64,000 nt of DNA from Amaurobius ferox (Eukaryota > Arthropoda > Arachnida > Araneae > Amaurobiidae): the NCBI GenBank assembly GCA_951213105.1, contig OX578138.1, positions 94,220,914-94,284,913 of the forward strand, given 5' to 3'. Position numbers and translations under genes: made by a program. Below the pieces are notes generated by a model that saw only the letters and a program-made list of their open reading frames with translations, made no database searches and was not told the origin of the DNA. The stretch's first letter is position 1. The number at the start of each line of letters is the position of its first letter. Shown one piece after another: positions 12,656 to 23,317 of this stretch.

Positions 12656-12965
12656 TGTGTGTCTGTCTTATACACTATACGTTTCGCGACCGCGCGTCGG
12701 AGAGCTACGAAATTTGGCAATCGGAGACCCGGGGGGGAGGGAAGGGGACACGTGAAAACCGATTTTCAAAATTCTAATTATTTTTTTATTTATTTAATGT
12801 TTTATGCGATTTCGACCTTTTTTTGCCCTTTTTGCCCTTTTTTCTCCACGATCCAGACGTCGTAGAAAAAAACAACTCACACCATCGGAAAGAGCAGACA
12901 ATTGCGAGTAAAAATATATCAATTTCAAATCTCCATTTCGATTTCTAATATTTTTTAAAGATTTT
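12601..12965. repeat. (GT)n microsatellite with GC-richer repeat-like flank
   Basis: A (GT)n tract at about 12620-12662 is followed by TATACGTTTCGCGACCGCGC and CTACGAAATTTGGCAATCGG. The combination of a (GT)n tract with a GAAATTTGG phrase is the same arrangement seen in families A and B (GAAATTTGGTACAAA), suggesting a third, more distant family. No second copy occurs in this window, so this is inference. Confidence 0.45.
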
Positions 12966-13395
12966 AAAACAAAAGTCACTTTTGGCTCAAAAAAACGATT
13001 TTTGGTTTTTAAATTCTCACATAGTAAAAAGTACTCATAATTTCGACTAATAATTTACATTTTTAGAAAGCTGAAATATCTGGCATTCTTACAAGTCTAA
13101 TCTGGTCCAGAAATAATGAAAATTGCCTTCAGGATCGCAATTTTAAAGACGTCATGATTTTATATTTCTCGGCGTTCCGCTCGGCGTACCGCTTCGTTTC
13201 CCCCCCGCTGAAGCAGGGAAGGTGGTGGGTGGGGACGTCAAGGTGGAGGTGAAGTCACGGTTCTGTATATGCATAGCGATGGGTGGGACAATAAGAAACC
13301 GAATTAGTTTTTACTTTCCGTTTCCTGCGCTTCCGATTTTAAATGAAATAAGAGCTTAACATATGCACTGTAGAAATTATTATATTTATATTTTA
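12966..13395. other. No gene; GC-rich patch
   Basis: Contains a short GC-richer patch at about 13170-13260 (GGCGTTCCGCTCGGCGTACC, then a purine-rich GGTGGGTGGGG region). No reading frame or RNA signature recognised. Confidence 0.4.
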
Positions 13396-13397
13396 AA

Positions 13398-13558
13398 TGA
13401 TGGAACGATATGGATTTTTTAAATGGATATTTTAATTTTATGGATATTTTAAATCATGGAACGATGGATATTTTAATTTTATGGATATTTTAAATGATGG
13501 AACGATGGATATTTAAATTTTATGGATATTTTAAATGATGGAACAATGGAATGAGGAT
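13398..13558. repeat. Short tandem repeat, period about 41 bp
   Basis: The phrase TGGATATTTTAAATGATGGA alternates with ATGGATATTTTAATTTTA for about four copies immediately upstream of the tandem SINE array. Copies differ by few bases, so amplification is recent relative to the degenerate arrays elsewhere. Confidence 0.75.
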
Positions 13559-13594
13559 GATGGAATTAAGAGCTTAGAGAGCATATGGTCATTT

Positions 13595-15335
13595 TAAATT
13601 GTAAATTAGCGCGCGGGAAGTTAGCGGTAGGCCCGGGTACGATTCCCGCCACTGCCAAAACTGCCGAAGTGTTCACGCGGAATACGATCACGTTAAACAT
13701 GTGGGCCCGTAAGTCCGTCCGAGAGGTTGGTGGTAGGGGAAGGAGGGTACGGTCCCTGTGGATGCCTCCTTCACAGGGTTCCCGTCTAAATTGGGTGAAT
13801 ATAAAGAAAGTTGCGGAGGGCCAGGCAGCCCAGTGGTTAGCGCTCAGGAATTGCACTCGGTAGGCCCGGGTTCGATTCCCGCCACATCCAAAACTGCCGC
13901 CGTGTTCACGCGGAGTACGATCACGATAAACATGTGGGTCCGGAAGTCCTTCCGAGAGGTTGGTGGTAGGTGAAGGAGTGTACGGTTCCTGTGGATGCCT
14001 CCCTCACAGGGTTCCCGTCTAAATTGGGTGAATATAAAGAAAGTTGCGGAGGGCGAGGCAGCCCAGTGGTTAGCGCTCAGGAATTGCACTCGGTAGGCCC
14101 GGGTTCGATTCCCGCCACTTCCAAAACTGCCGCCGTGTTCACGCGGAGTACGATCACGATAAACATGTGGGTCCGGAAGTCCTTCCGAGAGGTTGGTGGT
14201 AGGGGAAGGAGGGTACGGTCCCTGTGGATGCCTCCCTCACAGGGTTCCCGTCTAAATTGGGTGAATATATAGAAAGTTGCGGAGGGCGAGGCAGCCCAGT
14301 GGTTAGCGCTCAGGAATTGCACTCGGTAGGCCCGGGTTCGATTCCCGCCACTTCCAAAACTGCCGCCGTGTTCACGCGGAGTACGATCACGATAAACATG
14401 TGGGTCCGGAAGTCCTTCCGAGAGGTTGGTGGTAGGGGAAGGAGGGTACGGTCCCTGTGGATGCCTCTCCCACTGGGTTCCGTTCTAAATTGGGTAAATA
14501 AAAAGAATGTTATGGAGATAGTCGCTGGGGGCGAAGAAGCCCAGTGGTTAGCGCGCGGGAATTGCACTCAGTAGGCCCGGGTTCGATTCCCAAAATTGCC
14601 GCCGTGTTTACGCGGAGTACGATCACGTTAAACATGTGGGTCCGTGAGTCCTTCCGAGAAGTTGGTGGTAGGGGAAGGAGGGTACGGTCTAAATTGGATG
14701 AATAAAAAGAAAGTTATGGAGATTGTCGCGTAGGGCAAAGTAGCCCAATGGTTAGCGCGCGGAAATTGCACTCGGTAGGCCCGGGTTCGATTCCCAAAAT
14801 TGCCGCCGTGTTTACGCGGAGTACGATCACGTTAAACATGTGGGTCTGTAAGTCCTTCCGAGAGGTTGGTGGTAGGGGAAGAAGGGTACGGTCCCTGTGG
14901 ATGCTTCTCCCACTTGGTTCCGGTCTAAATTGGGTGAATAAAAAGAAAGTTATGAAGAATATCGCGGAGGGTGAAGTACCCCAGTGGTTAGTGCGCGGGA
15001 TTTGCACTTGGTAGGCCCGGGTTCGATTCCCAAAATTGCCGAATAAAAATAAAGTTATGGAGATTGTCGCGGATGGCACGGTAGCCCAGTGGTTAGCGCG
15101 CGGGAATTTCACTCGGTAGGCCCGGGTTCGATTCCCGCCATTGCCAAAACTGCAGCCGTGTTCACGCGGAGTACGATCACGTTAAACGTGTGGGACTGCA
15201 AGCCCTTCCGAGAGGTTTGTGGTAGGGGAAGGAGGGTACGGTCTCTTTGGATGCCTCCCCCATTGGGTTCCGGTCTAAATTGTGTGGCACTTCCTGGCCT
15301 TCCAAGCAGTTACCTTACACCTTTCTGGTAGGTCG
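13595..15335 (+). mobile_element. Tandem array of eight SINE-1 units
   Basis: Eight head-to-tail SINE-1 units. The A-box phrase GCCCAGTGGTTAGCG recurs at 13828, 14061, 14294, 14539, 14743 (CCCAATGG), 14978 (CCCCAGTGG) and 15084. A first unit begins near 13595 with a lost A box but retains CGGGTACGATTCC. Units 2-4 are nearly identical with a 233-bp period. Later units vary (245, 204, 235, 106 bp) through internal deletions. Every unit keeps the B box GGGTTCGATTCC, but only the last has the true SINE 3' end (CAGTTACCTTACACCTTTCT). Inner units stop after CTAAATTGGGT and are joined by a linker such as GAATATAAAGAAAGTTGCGG. This looks like one dimeric or partial copy amplified by unequal exchange. 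Open frames through the array are by-products. Confidence 0.85.
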
Positions 15336-15604
15336 CGCCAACGAGTTTGCCACGGTCAGAATTTTCAAGGGTAGCGAACAGGCTGGTCGCCAAAGGCGGC
15401 TAGTATATAATAAGTTACAAATTTGCGTAAAAGCGGTAATTTTATGAAATCGATAAAAAAAATTTCAGGAGATTAAATTTGAAGAAATACAAAATTTCAA
15501 TTTTCATACGGACCCCGTACAAAAACATTTCCAATGAGTAAAATGTGCCCCATACACTAAAAAGATGATGTACCAAATTTTAACATAAAAAGTACCTAAA
15601 CGCT

Positions 15605-17557
15605 TTTCCTAAACGCTTACCAAACACAAACACAAAAATCTGATGTGGGAAACACATGACTTTCCTTATATAAGGTAATGAATTTACTACTTTTACAGTA
15701 AAACATAGGTTTTTCTTAAGTAGATACTAATATTCTTTCCAAGATATTGAATTTTCGACAATTAGTCGTCATTTTCATTGATTTAGCGTCATTTTTATCC
15801 ATTTAGCGAGATTTTCGTTAATTTGGCTTCATTTTAAAAAGTCGCCAAAATCTCGCCAAGCGTTATGGACGAAGAAATAAGTTGTTTTTACAGCAGATAA
15901 ATAACTATTGGCGTTCAAATACAAAAGTATTACTCAAAGTATATTTTTTCATTAATGGAACGAGCTAGATCCACGAGAATGATGTCACCCAATTCATCGC
16001 ATGGTACTACATATGAAAAGTGAACATGTTTCTCAATAGGAAATATTTTTTTTTCATTTTATATGACTTTTTAATAATTTTTTTTAAAAATGTGCAATAT
16101 CTCGAGAACGGTTCATGTTAGCGTTCTAAAATTTATGTCAATCGTTTTCTAATGCAAAATTGCATAAGAAATGTCTATTGGCGTAACTTTATTAGTGGTT
16201 TTGATTTTTTGACTATTTTTTCAAAATTTTATTCGAAAATTTAGGGGGGTTCTGAACATTCGATTACGCATAAAAACAATAGGCTTCCAGTGTTTACGGA
16301 TTATGATTTTTGTACCAAATTTGGTATGAATCGGTCAATTCGTTCGATAGTTATCGTCTCCACAGGCTCACTGACACACACACGCATACACACATACACA
16401 TATTTTCACACACACACACACACACACACAGACATCACTTAAAAAGTGCTTGATTCGTGATCAGGGATGCTTGAAACGTGCTCTCCCGTCGAAAACTCGA
16501 TTTCGAATTTTCGACCCCGTCACAATATTTCCTTATACATTATGTATATAAGGAAAGTAATAATATTATTTCAAAAATGTTCGATTGGAATTCAGATATG
16601 TTCAAAATCTATAGATCTGACACAAATTCGAATTTTTGACCCCGTCGCAATATTTCCCTTACAACACGTAAGTATACGATATTTTATATGTAGAGAATGT
16701 AATTATTATGGTATTGGTAAAGTAAAAAAAAATAAAAAAAATATATAATATTTAAAAATAACTTTATCCTCTATTTTTCTTAAAACCTATGAAATTTGTG
16801 AATGTTTTAAAATAAAAAACATGATATATTTATTGTTATGAATAAAATAATATATACAAGCGCGTAAAATGTCATACGTTTTCAATTTCAATGATATACT
16901 ATTTTAACCATATCTGCATATATCATCAAACGTCCTTAAATTTGGATAAACAGAATAGAAAATACATATCTAAAATACTGTGCGATTGTTTCAATCTCAT
17001 ATTCAGGTTTTTTCTGTTTATTACAGGGACACGCTATGTTGAGATTCTTGAAAAGTTATAGAACTATTTACTCTTCTATTGGTGATTTAGTCACAAGAAT
17101 GTTGTCTTTATAATACAGTGATTCATAAAAAAAAATTCTGGGAAGTACATTACTGTACCAAAATAGTTCCAAGAAATCCCATTCTATGAATAAATCATAA
17201 GATAAGTAGGGAAATATCGCTGCATTTAAATGCAATTGAGAGTGTTAGAAAAGAAATAAGTATCTGTATACCCATGGAAATATCAATAAATAATGTAAGA
17301 AACGATAAATAGGCAGATGGTTGGTTGTGTTTAACTATGAAATCAAATTGCTGGGCATTTCACATATTAGGTTGTGTTCACGATATTGAGAATTTTGTTT
17401 ACATTCTGCAAATGTCCACGGAAAAAATGTTGACCACTTTATTTTCTCTTAATATCCTATTTAATTCAAATTTCTTATGAGTCCAAAAAATGTTCACTGG
17501 CTTCTGCGGCATTTTCCGATTTCTTGAGTTATTCACAAAAAATCCTTTTATGTATAA
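15605..17557 (+). repeat. Repeat family R, copy 1 (split by family A copy A2)
   Basis: Positions 15605-15634 plus 16559-17557 form one unit of about 1 kb that recurs at 18007-19036. It contains CAAAAATGTTCGATTGGAAT, GACACGCTATGTTGAGATTC and CCATGGAAATATCAA, and ends TTATTCACAAAAAATC before a (TA)n tract. The unit is split by the family A element A2, which is absent from the second copy. A third, inverted copy of its 3' part lies at 20405-20852. No coding capacity is apparent. Confidence 0.75.
15635..16558 (-). mobile_element. Family A copy A2 with a preserved empty site
   Basis: On the plus strand it runs from AAAAATCTGATGTGGG to TATGTATATAAGGAAAGT. The flanks CTTACCAAACACAAACAC (left) and AATAATATTATTTC (right) are joined directly at 18020-18050 in the duplicated unit. 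This fixes the inserted segment at 924 bp with no target-site duplication. On the element's own strand the junction is compatible with insertion between two T residues, the target reported for Helentrons. A (CA)n tract lies at about 16374-16430. Confidence 0.85.
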
Positions 17558-17669
<112 letters not shown>

Positions 17670-17835
17670 CTGAAAATTGCTATAATTTTTGTTGAATTGA
17701 TTAAAAAGCTAAAAGCAAAAAATAATTTATAATACAACTTGTTAAGCGCTATGCTGCAATTTTACATGTGTATACCTATATAAATTCATTCTTCTAGAAA
17801 TTTACGAGTACATTGTTACTTGTCTTTTTTTGGGA

Positions 17836-17837
<2 letters not shown>

Positions 17838-17932
<95 letters not shown>

Positions 17933-17935
17933 CAT
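17838..17935. repeat. (TA)n microsatellite
   Basis: TA dinucleotide repeat of about 95 bases with one G interruption, upstream of family R copy 2. Confidence 0.95.
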
Positions 17936-18006
17936 ACCCAAACTATTAGGATGGGCAAAAACATATTCTGATAAAAAAAATTGCTATTGATATTTTTTCA
18001 CATTTC

Positions 18007-19031
18007 GTTTTCTTGAATGCTTACCAAACACAAACACAATAATATTATTTCAAAAATGTTCGATTGGAATTCAGATATGTTCAAAATCTGTAAATCTGAC
18101 ACAAATTCGAATTTTTGACCCCGTCGCAATATTTCCCCTACAACACGTAAGTATACGATATTTTATATGTAAGGAATGTAATTATTATGGTATTGGTAAA
18201 GTAATATAAAAAAAATATATATATATATAATATTTAAAAATAACTTTATCCTCTATTTTTCTTAAAACCTATGAAATTTGTGAATGTTTTATAATAAAAA
18301 ACATGATGCATTTATTGTTATGAAAAGAGTAAGATATATAAGCGCGTAAAATGACATATGTTTTCAATTTCAATGGTATACTATTTTAACCATATCTGCA
18401 TATCTCATCAAACGCCATTAAATTTGGATAAATAGAATAGAAAATACATATCTAAGATACTGTGCGTCTGTTTCAATCTCATATTCATGTTTTCTTTCTG
18501 TTTATTACAGGGACACGCTATGTTGAGATTCTTGAAAATTTATAGAACTATTTACTCTTCTATTGGTGATTTAGTCACAAGAATGTTGGCTTTATAATAC
18601 AGCGGTTCATAAACAAAAATTCTGGGAAGTCCATTGCTGTATCAAAATAGTTCCAAGAAATCCCATTCGATGATTAAATCATAAGATAAGTAGGGAATAT
18701 CGCTGCATTTAAATGCAATTGAGAGTGTTAGAAAAGAAAGAAGTATCTGTATACCCATGGAAATATCAACAAACAATGTAAGAAACGATAAATAGGCAGA
18801 TGGTTAGTTGTATTTAACTATGAAATCAAATTACTGTGCATTTCACATATTAGGTTGTGTTCACGATATTAAGAATTTTGTTTACATTCTGCAAATGTCC
18901 ACGAAAAAAAAAGTTGACCACTTTATTTTCTTAACATCCTATTTAATTCAAATTTCTTATAAGAGTCCAAAAAATGTTCTCTGGCTTCTGCGACATTTTC
19001 TGATTTCTTGAGTTATTCACAAAAAATCTTG

Positions 19032-19036
<5 letters not shown>
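18007..19036 (+). repeat. Repeat family R, copy 2 (empty site for A2)
   Basis: Direct duplicate of 16559-17557, highly similar throughout, e.g. GACCCCGTCGCAATATTTCC, GGGACACGCTATGTTGAGAT and AAATAGTTCCAAGAAATCCC. It keeps the uninterrupted junction CAAACACAATAATATTATTT that copy 1 has split. It ends at a (TA)n tract, like copy 1. Confidence 0.8.
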
Positions 19037-19084
<48 letters not shown>

Positions 19085-19290
19085 GCAAGGAATGTCAAAA
19101 GAATAAGATGGGAAAGTGCCAACATGTAAAATATTAAGTGACCCTCTTGTTCCCAGTTGTGGGAACAAGGGAGATTGTGACCCCTTGTTCCCATAACCGG
19201 GAACAAGGGGTCATAATCCCCCTTGGCAACTTAATGTTTTACCTGTTGGCACTTTCCCATCTTTTCCTTTTGACCTTCTTATATATACTA
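19037..19290. repeat. (TA)n plus foldback element
   Basis: A (TA)n tract (19037-19080) is followed by an inverted-repeat structure. The left arm from about 19094 (AGATGGGAAAGTGCCAACA, TAAAATATTAAGT) pairs with the right arm ending near 19277 (ACTTAATGTTTTACC, TGTTGGCACTTTCCCATCT). The centre holds two nested palindromes built from CCTTGTTCCC/GGGAACAAGG (about 19145-19170 and 19180-19208). The right arm has about 15 extra bases, so the fold is imperfect. It looks like a MITE or foldback element inserted in TA-rich DNA; (TA)n flanks hide any target duplication. Confidence 0.65.
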
Positions 19291-19379
19291 GGCATTAGTG
19301 AGCAGAATTGCGCCTTTTTTGCTTGGTTAATTGTTTATATTTGTAATGTGTTTAGTATCACATTTTTGTATATTCACTT

Positions 19380-19650
19380 ATATATATATATATATATATA
19401 TATAATCTATCTTGTGTTTTAGAAACAAGCATTTTTCTGTTCATTTCGTTTAAATATTAGGAAAAATATTTTTTTCGAGATGAACTACTCTGAAGCCTAG
19501 AGCTGTTCCACGTGCAAGCTTTAATGCTTGATTTTTTTTGGTTTTCCTTTTTTCTATTCCTCTCCTTTGACATTTTTCGATTATCTTTAGCTTTCTGAAC
19601 TGTAATATGTTTTATAATATCCTCATTATGGTTGAATTTCATTTTATTTC
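19380..19650 (+). repeat. Repeat family S, copy 1, with (TA)n at its edge
   Basis: A (TA)n tract (about 19380-19404) is followed by GAAACAAGCATTTTTCTGTT, GCTGTTCCACGTGCAAGC and TTTAATGCTTGATTTTTTTTGG. Similar sequence follows (TA)n at 49030-49380, and lies inverted at 50870-51200. The arrangement (TA)n-core-(TA)n repeats in each copy. Confidence 0.55.
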
Positions 19651-20404
19651 ATTGTATTTTATAGGCAAATTTTTAAGATAGTATATTATGAGTTACTTCT
19701 TCCATTCAACCATTGGATTTACTATTTTTATATTATATATATATATATATATATATAGGTAAACAGGTTGAATAGGATCTATAGATGAAAAATCTTACTA
19801 TAATAGTTATTCACAGGATTTTTTGTTTTTCAATTTTGTTCAACTTTTCATTTTTATAATCGCATAATTAATAATAATAAATAATAATAGTAACAATAAT
19901 TATTACTTTTTGTTTTAATAAATTAGCCGCCATAATTGGGAATGTTGTCTAGGATGATATTGAGTGGTAATTGATACACAGATTTGATAATATTAATTAG
20001 GAATTTGGGAGGTTATGCATTATTAGTTGCAGTATTTAATAATTCTATATAATGTGCTAATTTGTAATTTTCGTGACTAATGTTTTTATTCAAAGAACCT
20101 GGTTTGATATAATATTTCTAAACACTGATATATGCAAGATTTAAAATGTTGAGTTTTAGAAGTATTAAAATTAAAATTTAGTCTTTTATCATACATGTTT
20201 ATAGCCAAATTACAATTTTGTAAATCTAAATTTAAATATATACACGCTTGATTGTCGCAGTATCACTCTATTTGAAACTTCAAGCCTACATCAACTCTAA
20301 CTAAACTGTCTTTCAATGTTCAGTGCTGCCCCATGTTGCAAGAAATCTCATGAAACATGAGGCCGGTTCAATTTTTTTGAAATCCTCTTATACTAAGGAT
20401 TTTA
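19651..20404. other. AT-rich DNA, no gene seen
   Basis: Includes a short (TA)n tract at about 19735-19756 and an (ATA/ATAATA)n stretch near 19868-19900. Nothing else recognised. Confidence 0.45.
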
Positions 20405-20852
20405 CGTGAATTTTTTGAGAATATAAAAGACACTCAAGAAATCGGGAAATCCCGCTGAAACAAGAGAAAATTTTATGGACTGTTATAAAAATTTTGAATT
20501 GAATAGGACATTAAGAAAATGAAGTAATTAAAAAATTCTTCTTCGTGCACATTTTCAGTGTAAAGCAAAATTCTCAAATATCATGAATACAGCCTAATGT
20601 ATGAAAAGCCCAGTAATTTGATTTCATAGTTAAGTACAACTAATCATTTGTCTATTTATATTTTCCTAAGTTATTTGTTGATATTTCCATGGCTATACCA
20701 ATACTTCATTCTTTTCTAACACCCTCAAGTGCATTTAAATGCAGCGGTATTCCCTACTTATCTTATGATTTATTCATAGAGTTGGATTTATCGGAACTAT
20801 TTTGCTACTGTAATGGACTTCTCAGATTTTTTTTATAAACCGCGGACATTGG
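20405..20852 (-). repeat. Repeat family R, inverted third copy (3' part)
   Basis: The reverse complement matches 17100-17550: e.g. plus-strand TTGATATTTCCATGGCTATA, GCATTTAAATGCAGCGGTAT and ATAAGTCCA-type segments invert the family R phrases. It is more diverged than copies 1 and 2 are from each other, so it predates the direct duplication. Its end abuts the transposase relic at 20865. Confidence 0.65.
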
Positions 20853-20864
20853 CAGCGGTGGTGG

Positions 20865-21480
20865 CGATTCTTCCGACTAGGTCGAAATTAGAATCCGTGA
20901 GCGTCTTGTACACCATGGCTTTCAAGCCCCCCCCCCCCCTAGAAAGAAATCAATACATGCTAGATCGGGTGTTCGTGGTGGCCATGCTATGAGTCCGCCA
21001 CGACCAATCCATCGAGCCCCAAATGTCATGCATAAGTACTCACGCGTAAGAATACCAATGTGCTGGATCCTCGTCGTGCTGAAACTATATTTGGCACAAG
21101 AATACTATTCTATAATTTCTGCAGCATGACTGACCGAGCTCCGCACCGATCCAGACGTCTCTGCTTATGTTGCGGGATCAGTGTTAGGCGCCTTAATGGA
21201 CGTCAACACCTAATCCCGCCTTCTGCAATTCATCTTCAAATAGTATCCTTTGATACCGGATGCATGGAGTATTGCAAACACAATTGCCGGATAGCGACGT
21301 CATTGTTTTGGATGTGGCTTCTCTCCTGACTACATGATCCTCCCGAGAAGTTGTCTATTTGGCGGATCCTGCGCCTCTACGATGGTTATAAAGGCCTTCT
21401 CTGATCTACTATCCGGCCAAGATGGCGACTGATACGTCTGTTGGTGCAACCAGCTTTTTTTAGGTATATGATACTACCCC
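20865..21480 (-). pseudogene. Mariner-group (DDE, final D) transposase relic
   Basis: Minus-strand reading gives TREYLCMTFGA followed by RWIGRGGLIAWPPRTPDL, then ACIDFFLG, a glycine run, and LKAMVYKTLTDSNFDLVGRI. This matches the C-terminal part of a large arthropod transposase group usually reading WPPRSPDL..(L/M)DFFLWG. The last catalytic acid there is D, as in mariner-type rather than Tc1-type enzymes. A run of 13 C (20927-20939) replaces the Trp-Gly-His codons after DFFL. Upstream sequence up to about 21480 gives broken frames (e.g. YRIVFLCQI near 21090; YQRILFEDELQK near 21230) consistent with the same protein, with several frameshifts. It is dead. Confidence 0.7.
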
Positions 21481-22080
21481 TCTGTCATTTCCGGTATAAG
21501 CTTGTAGCGTCGTCGAGTACGTCTCAAAGGCATATTTGCACATAATTTGAAATATATCAAAGCAGGAAATCCAGTTCTAATTATCAGTGAATGAAAATAC
21601 GGGTTGTTTTAAATATTGCATGATATGGCTTCCTCATGCATGCTGCATGAGCCCTATATCATTATTGACGCTAACAGTTTGATCATTTGAATAACAATTT
21701 AAACGACATTTGCATACTGAGTTTCGTGGCTGTAGCTCAATACCATATGGATTCATATATATATATATATTTTTTTTTTGCAACAGTTTGTATATAGTAT
21801 GATAAAAGATATATAATGGAAGAGGAATCTGAAATTTAAAGCGTACTATACAATCGGGTTTGAAAGGAAATGATTTATTTATTGAATAAGAAATAAGATC
21901 GTATGAAGCACCTTTTCCGTATAATTCTCCAATATAGGATGTTTTTTTTCCAGTTTGATATATAGCTTTATTATGCGCATTTTTCATGGGTTCAGATTAA
22001 TAGCCACAAACAAAGAAACTGGAGCAAAAGAATCTGAGAAACTGATATTAAGATGAAGTATTGTATGCTGATAAATAAAA
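21481..22080. other. AT-rich DNA, no gene seen
   Basis: An open frame at 21634-21987 (minus strand, 117 residues) has no recognisable motif and crosses a short (TA)n tract. I do not support it as a gene. Confidence 0.4.
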
Positions 22081-22845
22081 AAAATATGATGTGAGTAGTA
22101 CATGACTTTCCGTGCAGACTCATATTCATGTTCTCTTTATATATTCCATAATTTATTAAAATGAGTTTAATTGCACAAAATAACATCCATAACAATTTTA
22201 AATTACACTAAACTTGCAATTTTAATTCAATTTTCGTTTTTATTTGGTAACTGGACTCATTTTCAAAGGTGATGTAGCGAACATGCGAAAAAACTAAAAT
22301 ATCTCGAGGACGAATATTTCTGGAGAAATGTGATTGATCGTATTCTTTTCATTGTAAGAAATTACATATAAAATACGCATTTAATTGATATATTTGAGCA
22401 TACGTAATCCTTTTAGTTTTTGACAATTTTTGTGGAGCAAAGGCGGGATCCAGAAATCTAATCAGCGCCAGAGTAGCCCACAAATGACTTATCTACCAAA
22501 TTTTGTACAATTTGGTCTATTAGTGTTTTCGCTAGAGTGGATACAGACATCTTTCACGGGTTATTTCTAAACAAAATACAGGTTCTTTTATTCCGAATCG
22601 TATCAAAATCTAATCAGCTTCAGGGTAACGTATCTATTAAATTTTATTAAATTCGATCAATTCGTTTTTGAGTTAGAGAGTGGATGCATACATCGCACAG
22701 ACAGATACAAAGACGTCACGCTAAAATAGTTCTTGTCGTACTCTAGAGATCCAAAAATGCGTAGATCCGTTGAAAACTCGAGTTTGCTATTTTCGGCATG
22801 AGTCCAATACTTTCCCTATACATTACTATGCATTGCAGGCAAAGT
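22081..22845 (-). mobile_element. HINE-like repeat family B, copy B2
   Basis: Plus-strand left end AATATGATGTGAGTAGTACA then GACTTTCCGTGCAG; right end TACTTTCCCTATACATTAC then GCATTGCAGGCAAAGT. It has the family B core phrases TTCCGAATCGTATCAAAATC, ACTAGAGTGGATACA-type motifs and GACGTCACGCTAAAATAG. Length (about 765 bp) matches B4, so this is likely the basic unit length. Confidence 0.7.
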
Positions 22846-23232
22846 GAAAGTCAATAATTTGAAACTTTTGGATCAGTTCATAAGACGTTATCAGATCATT
22901 GTGTTAAAAAGTTAATGATGGGTTCAGAAATTTAGGATTTAAGCAAAATAAGTTTTATTGTATTAATTAAAGCTATTTATGACTCAGTATTTGATATATT
23001 AAAACACAATGTGATGCATTACATGCTTATTTGTTTCATTAACTAGTGGAGTGGCTAAAGTTTGCACTTCGATTCTATTTAGAAACGGTAAAAAGTAAAC
23101 TAGTTTAATATAATTTTTCACTTTTTAAAATGGTGTAGCAATATAACCAAGAGGCTGAAGTTCATGTCTGAATTTCTGCCAAATTTTTAATATAAGAGTA
23201 AATTTAAGATGCTGCAATTCTTTATTTTCGCT
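22846..23232. other. AT-rich DNA, no gene seen
   Basis: No motif or repeat recognised between the family B copy and the palindrome that follows. Confidence 0.45.
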
Positions 23233-23301
23233 CCCAATATTGAGTGTAGTGAATAATGTCTAAATTACATTTAGACATTATTCACTACACTCAATATTGG
23301 G
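23233..23301. repeat. Perfect 33-bp palindrome with a 3-base spacer
   Basis: Arms at 23233-23265 and 23269-23301 are exact reverse complements, beginning CCCAATATTGAGTGTAGTG; the spacer is TAC. Perfect arms with a tiny loop are unstable in genomes over time, so it should be young. It sits about 17 bases before the retroelement gag relic. Confidence 0.9.
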
Positions 23302-23317
23302 AAATATTTTGATTTGA

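Noticed and set aside
13566..15112. Overlapping 80-130 residue frames on both strands of the SINE array, some repeated with high identity
   Set aside because: Repetition comes from the tandem SINE units; the same phrases are broken in single SINE copies, and the sequence is a pol III-derived non-coding element.
13826..15130. A cluster of tRNA genes
   Set aside because: A and B boxes are present, but the sequences do not close into a cloverleaf with an acceptor stem and each continues into the SINE body.
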